A stretch of DNA of 11,342 nt, taken from positions 1 through 11,342 of the forward strand of contig USQS01000022.1 in NCBI GenBank assembly GCA_900556865.1, in the 5' to 3' direction. How positions within the stretch are numbered: position 1 is the stretch's first letter; each line of letters begins with the position of its first letter. The position numbers were made by a program, and so were the translations under genes. The notes below the pieces were generated by a model. It saw only the letters and a list, made by a program, of their open reading frames with translations. It ran no database searches and was not told the origin of the DNA. This DNA comes from an uncultured Clostridium sp. (lineage in GTDB: Bacteria; Bacillota; Clostridia; TANB77; CAG-508). Below, one piece after another: positions 1 through 6,743 of this stretch.

Positions 1-536
1 ATTGGTGGTCTTGGATTTGGTCCCATTGGTGGTCTAGGTGGTCTTGGCGGTGGAAATGGGGGTCTACAATTTGGGCCTATACAACCAGGTCTTCCTAAAA
101 GTTCTCTTAAAATTAAAATTCGTATAAGATCATTTAAATTTCTTCTAGTTGCTCTGTTTCCTAGTTTTTCTGAACTTTTTTCTACTTTAGTTCCCCTTAC
201 ATCATTTTCTAAATTAATATTAAGTACAATTGAATTATCGGTTTCAACATTAGAATAAACTTCTTCAACCATTCTATCTATTGTATCGCCTGTTAATTCT
301 CCCCTATTTTGACTACATACCTTTCTTACCATGGGATAAACAATATTATAAATTTCTGGATAATAGCTTTCAATTTCTTCTCTAGACAAAGTATTTCTAT
401 TTTGATAAAACCCCATATTGTCGTAAAAATCACCTCTATACATAGAACTATATGGGTAATTTTCTAATGTATTTTGATACATATTTGGGTACTGTCTAGA
501 TTGGTCGAAAAAAGTTCCAATATAATCTTCGTACAT
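1..536 (-). CDS. Hypothetical protein with proline/arginine-rich C-terminal part, 3' end cut by window edge
   Basis: An open frame starts at ATG 536-534 and runs 178 codons off the left edge without a stop. The start is set by a strong AGGAGGT ribosome binding site at 541-547. I do not recognise the family. Residues 1-45 are rich in Tyr, Asn, Gln and Met. Residues about 48-95 look like a small helical domain (SREEIESYYPEIYNIVYPMV, then a Cys and an acidic RMVEEVYSNVE stretch). Residues 100-145 are polar, then basic. From about residue 146 the chain turns into Pro/Arg/Gly/Asn low complexity with two cysteines (PGCIGPNCRPP, then PPRPP and GPNPRPP units). There is no signal peptide or membrane segment. 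Tyr-rich plus Pro-rich composition recalls clostridial spore-coat or matrix proteins, but that is composition only. The gene lies 51 bases after murD, and its ribosome binding site is buried in a hairpin, so translation may be controlled or coupled to murD. Confidence 0.8.
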   Translation of the reverse strand, partial: MYEDYIGTFFDQSRQYPNMYQNTLENYPYSSMYRGDFYDNMGFYQNRNTLSREEIESYYPEIYNIVYPMVRKVCSQNRGELTGDTIDRMVEEVYSNVETDNSIVLNINLENDVRGTKVEKSSEKLGNRATRRNLNDLIRILILRELLGRPGCIGPNCRPPFPPPRPPRPPMGPNPRPP

Positions 537-586
537 AAAAACCTCCTATAATAATTTGTATATATTATTATCTAGGAGGTTTTTTT
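537..586 (-). promoter_or_regulatory. Hairpin sequestering the ribosome binding site of the left-edge gene (alternatively an attenuator/terminator after murD)
   Basis: On the minus-strand transcript, bases 584-573 (AAAAACCTCCTA) pair perfectly over 12 bp with 548-537 (TAGGAGGTTTTT). After a 2-base bulge (572-571), bases 570-564 pair over 7 bp with 555-549, leaving an 8-base loop. All pairs are Watson-Crick. The 3' arm contains the complete AGGAGGT ribosome binding site and ends directly at the ATG (536-534). The 5' arm begins 3 bases after the murD stop codon (590-588), so a ribosome terminating on murD would cover it. The U-run at the end of the 3' arm also fits an intrinsic terminator placed right before the start codon. 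The pairing is seen directly; the regulatory role is inferred. Confidence 0.75.
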
Positions 587-587
587 G

Positions 588-1991
588 TTACATTCTATTT
601 ACCAATTCTTTAAAAATATTTCCTCTTTCATACATATTTTTAAACATATCAAAACTTGTGCTTGCAGGCGAAAATAAAACAACCTGACCTGGCTTACTAT
701 ATCTTTTAGCTAAAATAACAGCTTGTTTTAAAGAATCAACCATATATATGTTTAATTCTTTATTTTCCCTTTCTTGCTCTTGCTTTACCGCTTCAAAAAT
801 TTTTCCTGCTGTTTCCCCCATAAGTATAAGAGTTTTTACTTTTTCAAGTACTGGCTTTGCAAGTGGTGTATAATCTAAATTTTTATCGGCTCCACCCGCA
901 ATTAAAATAATTTCTTCCTTATCAAAAGCATTTAACCCTGAAATAGTTCTTGTTGGAGTTGAGCTAGCAGAATCATTATACCATTTTGCTCCATTAATTT
1001 CTCTTACAAACTCTATTCTATGTTCTACCCCTGGAAACTTCTTAATTATTTCTATTGCAACAGATTCATCTACCAACTCTTTAGTTGCAGCAAGACTCGC
1101 ACATATATTTTCATAATTATGCTTACCCTTTATTGTAAGCTCTTCAGTGTCAACAATATGTTTTCTTAATCTGTCATCACATTCTTTTATAACATTTCCA
1201 TCTACAATATATCCATTATCCAATTTTTGCTTGCTACTAAAGAAAATAACCTTTCCCGGTGCTTCTTTTTCGCAATTTCTTGTTATTTCATTATCATAAT
1301 TTAAAATTAAAATTCCATCTTTGTTTTGATATTTGAAAATATTTTTTTTAGCTTCTATATATTCATTATAATCTTTATGTATATTCAAATGATTTGGAGT
1401 AATATTTGTTATAACCGCAACATCAGGGCTTATTTCCATGCCCATAAGCTGAAAACTGCTTAATTCAAGAACAACCTTGTCTTCTGGCGAAATCTCACAT
1501 AATTTTGTAAACAAAGGTGTTCCAATATTTCCACCCACAAAGCATTTATATCCCGCTTTTTTAATGATTTCAGATATTAAAGTAGTAGTTGTGGTTTTAC
1601 CATCACTTCCTGTAATTCCAATAATCTGACATGGACACATTTTCATAAGAAGTTCTACTTCTGTTGTCACAATTGCTCCTCTTTTTGCTTCTTCCTCTAA
1701 TTCATTAACGGTTGGTAAACAACTTGGGCTACGAAGAATTAAATCATATCCCTTTAGTTTAGATAAATAATTTTTTCCAAATGAAAACTCTATTGAATAA
1801 TTTGTTATTTTGTCCATCAAATCTTTTGGAATTTCTCCAATCTCTCTAGAATCAAAAACAGTAACACAAGCCTTTTTCTCATGAAAATAATCTATTAATG
1901 GAAGGTTACTTACCCCCAACCCAATAATTGCAACTTTTCTATTAACAATGTACTCCTCAAACTCTTTTAACTTTTCATTTTCATATTTCAC
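588..1991 (-). CDS. murD: UDP-N-acetylmuramoylalanine--D-glutamate ligase (MurD)
   Basis: This cytoplasmic ATP-dependent ligase adds D-glutamate to UDP-MurNAc-L-Ala in peptidoglycan precursor synthesis. Numbered from the GTG start (467 aa), residues 20-29 (VAIIGLGVSN) form the N-terminal Rossmann-like domain that holds the UDP substrate. The ATP-binding P-loop is GITGSDGKTTTT at 125-136, followed by LELSSFQL (175-182), GKHNYENICAS (289-299), YNDSASSTPTRT (348-359) and the C-terminal FSPASTSFDMFKN (440-452). These cover all three Mur ligase domains, and the length is close to the usual 440-460 aa. I chose GTG at 1991-1989 because an AAGGTGA ribosome binding site lies 7 bases upstream and the MurD N-terminus begins near there. 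An in-frame ATG at 2045 has no such site. The gene stands outside any division/cell-wall cluster, between an amylase and an unknown gene, with its own likely promoter. Confidence 0.95.
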   Translation of the reverse strand: MKYENEKLKEFEEYIVNRKVAIIGLGVSNLPLIDYFHEKKACVTVFDSREIGEIPKDLMDKITNYSIEFSFGKNYLSKLKGYDLILRSPSCLPTVNELEEEAKRGAIVTTEVELLMKMCPCQIIGITGSDGKTTTTTLISEIIKKAGYKCFVGGNIGTPLFTKLCEISPEDKVVLELSSFQLMGMEISPDVAVITNITPNHLNIHKDYNEYIEAKKNIFKYQNKDGILILNYDNEITRNCEKEAPGKVIFFSSKQKLDNGYIVDGNVIKECDDRLRKHIVDTEELTIKGKHNYENICASLAATKELVDESVAIEIIKKFPGVEHRIEFVREINGAKWYNDSASSTPTRTISGLNAFDKEEIILIAGGADKNLDYTPLAKPVLEKVKTLILMGETAGKIFEAVKQEQERENKELNIYMVDSLKQAVILAKRYSKPGQVVLFSPASTSFDMFKNMYERGNIFKELVNRM

Positions 1992-2076
1992 TTTGAACTC
2001 ACCTTCTCTTTTTATTGTATATATTTTTTTATACATGAAAGTCATCCAACTTTCTTATTACAACAGTACATTTTTT

Positions 2077-2105
2077 ATCTTAACATAATTTTGCTAATTT
2101 GGCAA
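2077..2105 (-). promoter_or_regulatory. Putative sigma-A-type promoter for murD
   Basis: On the minus strand, TTGCCA (2105-2100, 5/6 match to the -35 consensus) is followed by a 17-base spacer and TAAGAT (2082-2077, 4/6 match). A TG dinucleotide one base before the -10 makes it an extended -10. The -35 starts three bases past the amylase stop codon. Predicted transcription start is near 2070, leaving a leader of about 80 bases before the GTG. That leader holds a small perfect hairpin at 2037-2054 (6-bp stem GAAAGT/ACTTTC, 6-base loop). I see no convincing terminator between amylase and murD, so read-through is also possible. Confidence 0.45.
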
Positions 2106-2107
2106 GA

Positions 2108-3547
2108 CTATATTTTAACCCATACCGAACAACTTCTGCCTTTAGTTTTAAACACACCACAACCACTATCATCAATAGTTATAACATCTGCACAATTATC
2201 TAAACAATCTATAAATTTTTCTCCTGCAAAACTAGTTCCAACATACATTCTTTTTTCAGCATCAAAAGAATTAGACATAAGAACAGCAAGACCTGAATTC
2301 AAGTGCATATTATCTCCTTCTCTCGTCCAACCAACAACATTTTTATGGTCAAAATAATCATGTTGCCTACCATAAGCTTTAATTTTTCTCAATTTAAGCA
2401 AAGTCTTAATTCTTTCAACAGGTGGAATATTAGCATATGGCATTCCATATAAATCTCCATAAAAAACACAAGGGTAGCCCTCTTTTCTAAGTAAAATAAC
2501 ACTATATGCAAATTGCTTGAACCATGGTTCTATAAAGCTTTGTAAAGCTTGATTTGGTTGCGTGTCGTGATTATCTACAAAAGTAACAGCCTTCATTGGG
2601 TTTGAAGTAATAAGAGTGTTTGCTAAAATTTGAGACATATCATAATTAGTGTCAATTGAAGCATCATACAAATTAGCATGTAATGGAACATCAAATAAAG
2701 ACATCACATAATCTACATCTGCCAAGTACTTATTTAATTTATTTACATCATAGCTCCAATATTCTCCAACAGTAAATAATTCTTTTTGAGTTTTAGCTCT
2801 TAAATATTGAACCCATTCTTTGTAAAACCCAGAATCAATATGTTTTACCGCATCTAATCTAAAACCATCTACTCTTGTGAATTCTTGATACCACAATCCC
2901 CATCTTTTGCATTCTTCTATAACTTCTCTATTAGAAAAATCTAAATCTGCTCCCATTAAATAATCAAAATTTGCAAATTCATTATCAACAGCCTGTCTCC
3001 AAGTTTTATCTTTAAACTTAAAAATTGCATGTTCTCCTGTTTTGCTATTTACATCTATTCCTGTAAAATGAGTCCAATTCCACTCAAAACTAGAATATTT
3101 ATGACCTCTTCCAGGAAAAGTATATTTAGTTGCCGCTTTTATTCTCTCTACCTCTCCTTGTTTGTTATGGTCTCCCCATTCACATTTATTTGCTAAAATA
3201 TCTTGTTCTTTATCTGCTCCCATCTTATGGTTTAAAACCACATCTGCATAAGCATTTATTCCATTTCTTTTTAAACTTTCTATTGCTCTTAAATATTCAT
3301 CTTTTGTTCCATACTTTGTAGGAATAGAACCCTTTTGGTCAAATTCGCCTAAATCATACATATCGTACACACCATAACCAACTTCATTTCTTCCCTGAAT
3401 TCCTTTGTAAGCCGGTGGTAACCAACAAGATGTTATTCCTAAATCTGCAATTTCTTCTGCGTCTTCTTTAATTTTGTTCCATAATCCTTCTGGCACATTT
3501 AAATACCATTCAAAATATTGTAACATTGTTCCATTCATTTGTTTCAT
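2108..3547 (-). CDS. Cytoplasmic-type alpha-amylase, GH13 (subfamily 5-like)
   Basis: This retaining glycosidase cleaves internal alpha-1,4 bonds in starch, glycogen or maltodextrins. The 479-aa protein begins almost at the catalytic barrel (MLQYFEWY near residue 8) and has no signal peptide, so it probably acts inside the cell, as E. coli AmyA does. The four GH13 conserved regions are intact: DVVLNH (102-107), GFRLDAVKH with nucleophile D232 (228-236), GEYW with acid/base E262 (261-264), and FVDNHD with D328 (323-328). The C-terminal region (about 400-479) is a beta-sandwich-like domain C with four cysteines (C448, C452, C463, C473), which is odd for this family. Start ATG 3547 has a GGAAGGA site about 12 bases upstream, slightly far; the ATG three codons in is an alternative. 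The gene follows a 300-base untranslated stretch with hairpin repeats. Confidence 0.95.
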   Translation of the reverse strand: MKQMNGTMLQYFEWYLNVPEGLWNKIKEDAEEIADLGITSCWLPPAYKGIQGRNEVGYGVYDMYDLGEFDQKGSIPTKYGTKDEYLRAIESLKRNGINAYADVVLNHKMGADKEQDILANKCEWGDHNKQGEVERIKAATKYTFPGRGHKYSSFEWNWTHFTGIDVNSKTGEHAIFKFKDKTWRQAVDNEFANFDYLMGADLDFSNREVIEECKRWGLWYQEFTRVDGFRLDAVKHIDSGFYKEWVQYLRAKTQKELFTVGEYWSYDVNKLNKYLADVDYVMSLFDVPLHANLYDASIDTNYDMSQILANTLITSNPMKAVTFVDNHDTQPNQALQSFIEPWFKQFAYSVILLRKEGYPCVFYGDLYGMPYANIPPVERIKTLLKLRKIKAYGRQHDYFDHKNVVGWTREGDNMHLNSGLAVLMSNSFDAEKRMYVGTSFAGEKFIDCLDNCADVITIDDSGCGVFKTKGRSCSVWVKI

Positions 3548-3620
3548 TTTTTATTTCAATCCTTCCGATTTTTTCTATTCTTTTTGTTTTTTTCAGTCCT
3601 TTTTCTCCGTTTCAATTAAC

Positions 3621-3700
3621 TTGGCAAGGAAAATTTTATTTAAAAGGCAAGAGCACATATAAAGGTATATGTAACCCAAGTTTTAAATGAAATTTGCCTT
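3621..3700. repeat. Intergenic hairpin repeat, copy A
   Basis: First of two tandem copies between the MBL hydrolase and amylase genes. Bases 3621-3695 match copy B (3739-3812) at about 91%, with one indel. The copy folds into a long hairpin. Bases 3631-3645 pair with 3681-3695 over 15 positions, one of them T-G (3637/3689). AAGG (3626-3629) and CCTT (3697-3700) extend the stem, and an inner hairpin pairs ACATATA (3655-3661) with TATATGT (3666-3672) around an AAGG loop. Between the copies, 3705-3724 carries a small TTCCAA/TTGGAA hairpin. I do not recognise the element; it contains no open frame. Confidence 0.75.
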
Positions 3701-3733
3701 TGTAGCTTCCAAACTCGCTGTTGGAAAAGAATT

Positions 3734-3827
3734 AAATTTTGGCAAGGAAAATTTTATTTAAAAAGCGAGGTGCATATAAAGGTATATGTAACCCAAGTTT
3801 TAAATGAATTTTGACGCCGCCAAAATT
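3734..3827. repeat. Intergenic hairpin repeat, copy B
   Basis: Second copy of the tandem element, offset 118 bases from copy A. The inner stem is 3749-3763 with 3798-3812, containing the same T-G pair as copy A (3755/3806) and one mismatch (3752/3809). The inner hairpin is 3772-3778 with 3783-3789 around the identical AAGG loop. It has an extra outer stem lacking in copy A: AATTTTGGC (3735-3743) pairs over 9 bp with GCCAAAATT (3819-3827). The sequence TTAAATTTTGGC at its left edge recurs at 3852-3863, exactly 120 bases on, at the end of the MBL gene, as if a third unit began there. Confidence 0.75.
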
Positions 3828-3865
3828 GTAATTATTTTTCAACCCACTTACTTAAATTTTGGCGG
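3817..3865 (-). promoter_or_regulatory. Inverted repeat spanning the MBL hydrolase stop codon
   Basis: CCGCCAAAATT (3817-3827) and AATTTTGGCGG (3855-3865) form a perfect 11-bp inverted repeat around a 27-base loop. The right arm lies in the last codons of the MBL gene, next to its stop codon (3854-3852). No T-run follows on the minus strand, so this is not a standard intrinsic terminator. The left arm is also the outer arm of hairpin copy B, so the two pairings exclude each other. Pairing is directly visible; any switch function is inferred. Confidence 0.55.
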
Positions 3866-4502
3866 GCTTTAGCTCCCAATAAATCGGCCTCTCATTTCCA
3901 ATAACCGTAGACTTTCCATGTCCTGGATACACAATTGTATCCTCAGGTAAATTCATTAATTTATTTGTAATAGAATCCATAATTTCATCAAAATCTGAAG
4001 TTGGAAGGTCGGTTCTTCCCCACGCACCACAAAATAGTGTATCTCCAGAAAAAAGCAATTTTTCACTTTCTAAATATAAAGAACAACCACCCTTGGTATG
4101 GCCTGGTGTATGAATTGCCTTAAACTCTAAATTTCCTAAATGAATTAAATCTCCATCATTTAACCTAGAATCTGCGTCAATTTCAATTTCTGGAAGACCA
4201 TCCATAAATGCTGTTAAATTAACATTTTTATCATTCAATCCTTCTGCATCATAGCGGTTAATTAAAACCTTTCCACCTAGTTTTTGCTTTAATTCTGTAA
4301 CACCTTTTATATGGTCGCCATGACAATGCGTTAGAAAAATGTATTTTAATTTTCCTTGTAAAATATTTACCATCTCAACAATTTTGTCTACATCTCCTGC
4401 TGGGTCTATAACCATAGTTTCTTTAGAATCTTGGTCAAATACTATATAGCAATTTGTATCATCTCCAACCCAAGTTGAAATTCTTAATTTCTTTAGTATC
4501 AT
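3852..4502 (-). CDS. MBL-fold metallo-hydrolase (glyoxalase II-like family)
   Basis: A 216-aa single-domain metallo-beta-lactamase-fold protein, probably cytoplasmic and binding two metal ions. The metal-binding signature THCHGDH is at 58-64 (H59, H61, D63, H64). The further ligands are H135 in HTPGHT (131-136), D154 in SGDTLF (152-157) and H195 in PGHG (193-196), so the site looks complete. The length fits short bacterial proteins related to hydroxyacylglutathione hydrolase that lack its C-terminal glutathione-binding domain. The substrate cannot be read from the sequence, though thioester or similar small-molecule hydrolysis is the usual guess. The start ATG (4502-4500) lies one base past the rel stop codon. 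Its strong AAGGAGG ribosome binding site (4516-4510) is inside the last rel codons, which implies translational coupling. Such a gene directly after rel is a common Firmicute arrangement. Confidence 0.9.
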   Translation of the reverse strand: MILKKLRISTWVGDDTNCYIVFDQDSKETMVIDPAGDVDKIVEMVNILQGKLKYIFLTHCHGDHIKGVTELKQKLGGKVLINRYDAEGLNDKNVNLTAFMDGLPEIEIDADSRLNDGDLIHLGNLEFKAIHTPGHTKGGCSLYLESEKLLFSGDTLFCGAWGRTDLPTSDFDEIMDSITNKLMNLPEDTIVYPGHGKSTVIGNERPIYWELKPAKI

Positions 4503-4503
4503 T

Positions 4504-6708
4504 TTATATCCTCCTTCTTTTTACTTCATAAACACTATCCACTTTACGAATTGATTTTAAAATATTATTTAATTCGTCTAAATTTTTAATTTCTATTGTT
4601 ATATCTATTAATGCAATTCTATTTTTACCCGTCTTTCCATTTATTTCTACTAAATTTGCTTTAGTATTTGATAAAACATTCATAATATCTGCTAAAAGTC
4701 CTAATCTGTCATTTGCCAAAACCGTCAAATTTACATCGTAAGAAGCTTGTTGCTCTTTCTCCCACGCAACATCTATAATTCTATTTTCTTCTTTAAATAA
4801 ATCCTTTATATTTACACAATCTTTTCTGTGCACAGAAACTCCTCTTCCTCTTGTAATATAACCAATAATTTCATCTCCAGGAAGTGGATTGCAACATTTA
4901 GAAAGCTTTACAAGGCAATTATCTATTCCTTTAACTATAACTCCATTATTAGATGGCTTTGTTTTCTTTTGGGTTCTTGTGATTTCAAGTTCTTTTAACT
5001 TTTCTTCAATGTCCTCTTCCTTATGGTCTTTTCTATATTCTATAAGCATACGTGCAATTACTTTAGTTGCAGTATTTGCACCAAACCCAACAGCTGCATA
5101 CATTTCTTCTAGATCTTTATATTTATACCTATTTAACATGGCATTAATATAATCTACTTTAAACAATTTTTCATGAGAAATTCCTAGTCTTTTTAGTTCT
5201 TTTTCAATTTGCTCTTTTCCCTTTTCAATATTTTCTGCCTTTTTTTCTTTTTTAAACCAACTATTAATTTTAGTTTTAGCAGATGTACTTTTTACAAATT
5301 TTAGCCAATCTAAACTTGGACCTTTAGAATTTTCTGAAGTTATAATTTCAACAATATCTCCATTTTTTATTTCAGTAATTATTGGAACCATTTTACTGTT
5401 TATTTTACACCCCGTCATATGGTTTCCAATTTCCGCATGAATAGAATATGCAAAATCTATTGGTGTTGAGCCTTTTGGTAAAACCTTTATAGCACCTTTT
5501 GGTGTAAACACATAAACCTCATCTTCAAAAAGCTCTGTTTTTAAATTCTCTAAAAATTGTGTTGGGTCTTGAAGTTCTTGTTGCCATTCTAAAGTTTCTC
5601 TAAGCCATGCAAGTTTATCTTCTGTAACTACCACATTTTTCTTGCCTCTACCTAAAAAATTAGCTTCCTTATATGCCCAATGTGCTGCTATACCATATTC
5701 TGCAACTCTATGCATATCCCAAGTACGTATTTGCACTTCAAAAGGTGTACCCTTTTCCCCAAGTAGAGTTGTATGTATAGATTGGTACATATTTGGCTTT
5801 GGAACTGCAATATAATCTTTAAACCTTCCTGGCATTGGGCTATACATTTCGTGTACAACACCTAAAGCCGCATAACAATCTTTAACAGAATTTACAATAA
5901 TTCTCATAGCAAATAAATCATATATTTGGTCTAAAGTACAATTATCTCTTTTCATTTTTCTATATATAGAATAAAGGTGTTTTGCTCTACCCGTCACTTC
6001 TGCGTCAATTCTTTGTTTTTTTAATTGCACGTGTATATCGTCCATTATTTTTTCAATAAATTTTAGGCGTTCATCTTTTTTCTTGTTTATGCCTTCAACA
6101 AGTTCATGATATTCTTCTGGTTTTAAATATTTAAACCCTAAATCTTCTAGTTCTGCTTTTATAGAATATAAACCCAACCTATTTGCCAAAGGAGCATATA
6201 AATCTAAAGTTTCTTTTGCATTTGCTATTTGCCTTTCTCTTGTAAGATATTTTAAAGTCCTCATATTATGAAGCCTATCTGCAAGCTTAATTAAAATAAC
6301 TCTAATATCTTTACCCATTGCCAAAAACATTCTTCTATAATTTTCAACTTGTTTTTCTTCAACTGTTGCAAATTGAATAGTGCTTAATTTTGTAACACCT
6401 TCTACCATTTGTGCAATTTCTTCTCCAAACATTTCTGATAAGTCTTTATTTGTTAAATCTGTATCTTCAACAACATCATGAAGAAGAGCAGCACACAAAG
6501 TTGATTCATCAAGCCCAATTCCTGCTAAAATATATGCTACATTAAGTGGATGAATTATATATGGCTCTCCTGAACTTCTTTTTTGATTTTTATGTTTCTC
6601 GTTTGCTAAATTATACGCTTTCATTATAAGTTTTGTATCTACTCTTTTAGTTATTTCTTTTTTCTTAGCAATTACATCATAAATAGTTATTTCCTTTTGT
6701 TCACCCAT
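4504..6708 (-). CDS. rel: Bifunctional (p)ppGpp synthetase/hydrolase (RelA/SpoT family, Rel)
   Basis: This long Rel enzyme makes (p)ppGpp from GTP/GDP and ATP on starved ribosomes and hydrolyses it otherwise, controlling the stringent response. All domains are present in 734 aa. The HD hydrolase domain has H53, HDVVED (77-82) and D144 in LADRLHN. The synthetase domain has RAKHLYSIYRKM (241-252), D264, DYIAVPKPNMYQSIH (298-312) and EVQIRT (324-329). The TGS domain is at about 397-458, a Cys/His zinc-finger region at 598-631 (C598, C605, C606, H627, C631), and the C-terminal ACT domain at about 657-728. RFKD at 295-298 is the RXKD signature of bifunctional enzymes, unlike the acidic EXDD of synthetase-only RelA. 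The start at 6708 has an AAGGGGG ribosome binding site. It lies 35 bases after recJ and one base before the MBL gene, in one operon. Confidence 0.97.
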   Translation of the reverse strand: MGEQKEITIYDVIAKKKEITKRVDTKLIMKAYNLANEKHKNQKRSSGEPYIIHPLNVAYILAGIGLDESTLCAALLHDVVEDTDLTNKDLSEMFGEEIAQMVEGVTKLSTIQFATVEEKQVENYRRMFLAMGKDIRVILIKLADRLHNMRTLKYLTRERQIANAKETLDLYAPLANRLGLYSIKAELEDLGFKYLKPEEYHELVEGINKKKDERLKFIEKIMDDIHVQLKKQRIDAEVTGRAKHLYSIYRKMKRDNCTLDQIYDLFAMRIIVNSVKDCYAALGVVHEMYSPMPGRFKDYIAVPKPNMYQSIHTTLLGEKGTPFEVQIRTWDMHRVAEYGIAAHWAYKEANFLGRGKKNVVVTEDKLAWLRETLEWQQELQDPTQFLENLKTELFEDEVYVFTPKGAIKVLPKGSTPIDFAYSIHAEIGNHMTGCKINSKMVPIITEIKNGDIVEIITSENSKGPSLDWLKFVKSTSAKTKINSWFKKEKKAENIEKGKEQIEKELKRLGISHEKLFKVDYINAMLNRYKYKDLEEMYAAVGFGANTATKVIARMLIEYRKDHKEEDIEEKLKELEITRTQKKTKPSNNGVIVKGIDNCLVKLSKCCNPLPGDEIIGYITRGRGVSVHRKDCVNIKDLFKEENRIIDVAWEKEQQASYDVNLTVLANDRLGLLADIMNVLSNTKANLVEINGKTGKNRIALIDITIEIKNLDELNNILKSIRKVDSVYEVKRRRI

Positions 6709-6743
6709 TTACTTTCCCCCTTTATTTTTTAGGTTTGATACAA

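Noticed and set aside
1992..2045. N-terminal extension of murD from ATG 2045
   Set aside because: The ATG lies in the loop of a small leader hairpin without a ribosome binding site. The extra 18 residues do not belong to MurD, and GTG 1991 has a well-spaced AAGGTGA.
3548..3620. Promoter for the amylase gene
   Set aside because: TTGCCA and TTGAAA sequences are present on the minus strand, but none has a credible -10 at 16-18 bases. I therefore call no promoter and leave open transcription from the rel operon.
3130..3662. Plus-strand open frames opposite the amylase gene and its leader
   Set aside because: They are low-complexity Leu/Phe-rich translations lying over a solid gene on the other strand or over AT-rich leader DNA, with no start signals.
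3621..3827. Known riboswitch or T-box before the amylase gene
   Set aside because: I could not find the conserved core of any riboswitch class or a T-box motif. The element is tandem and its wobble pairs fit the opposite strand better.
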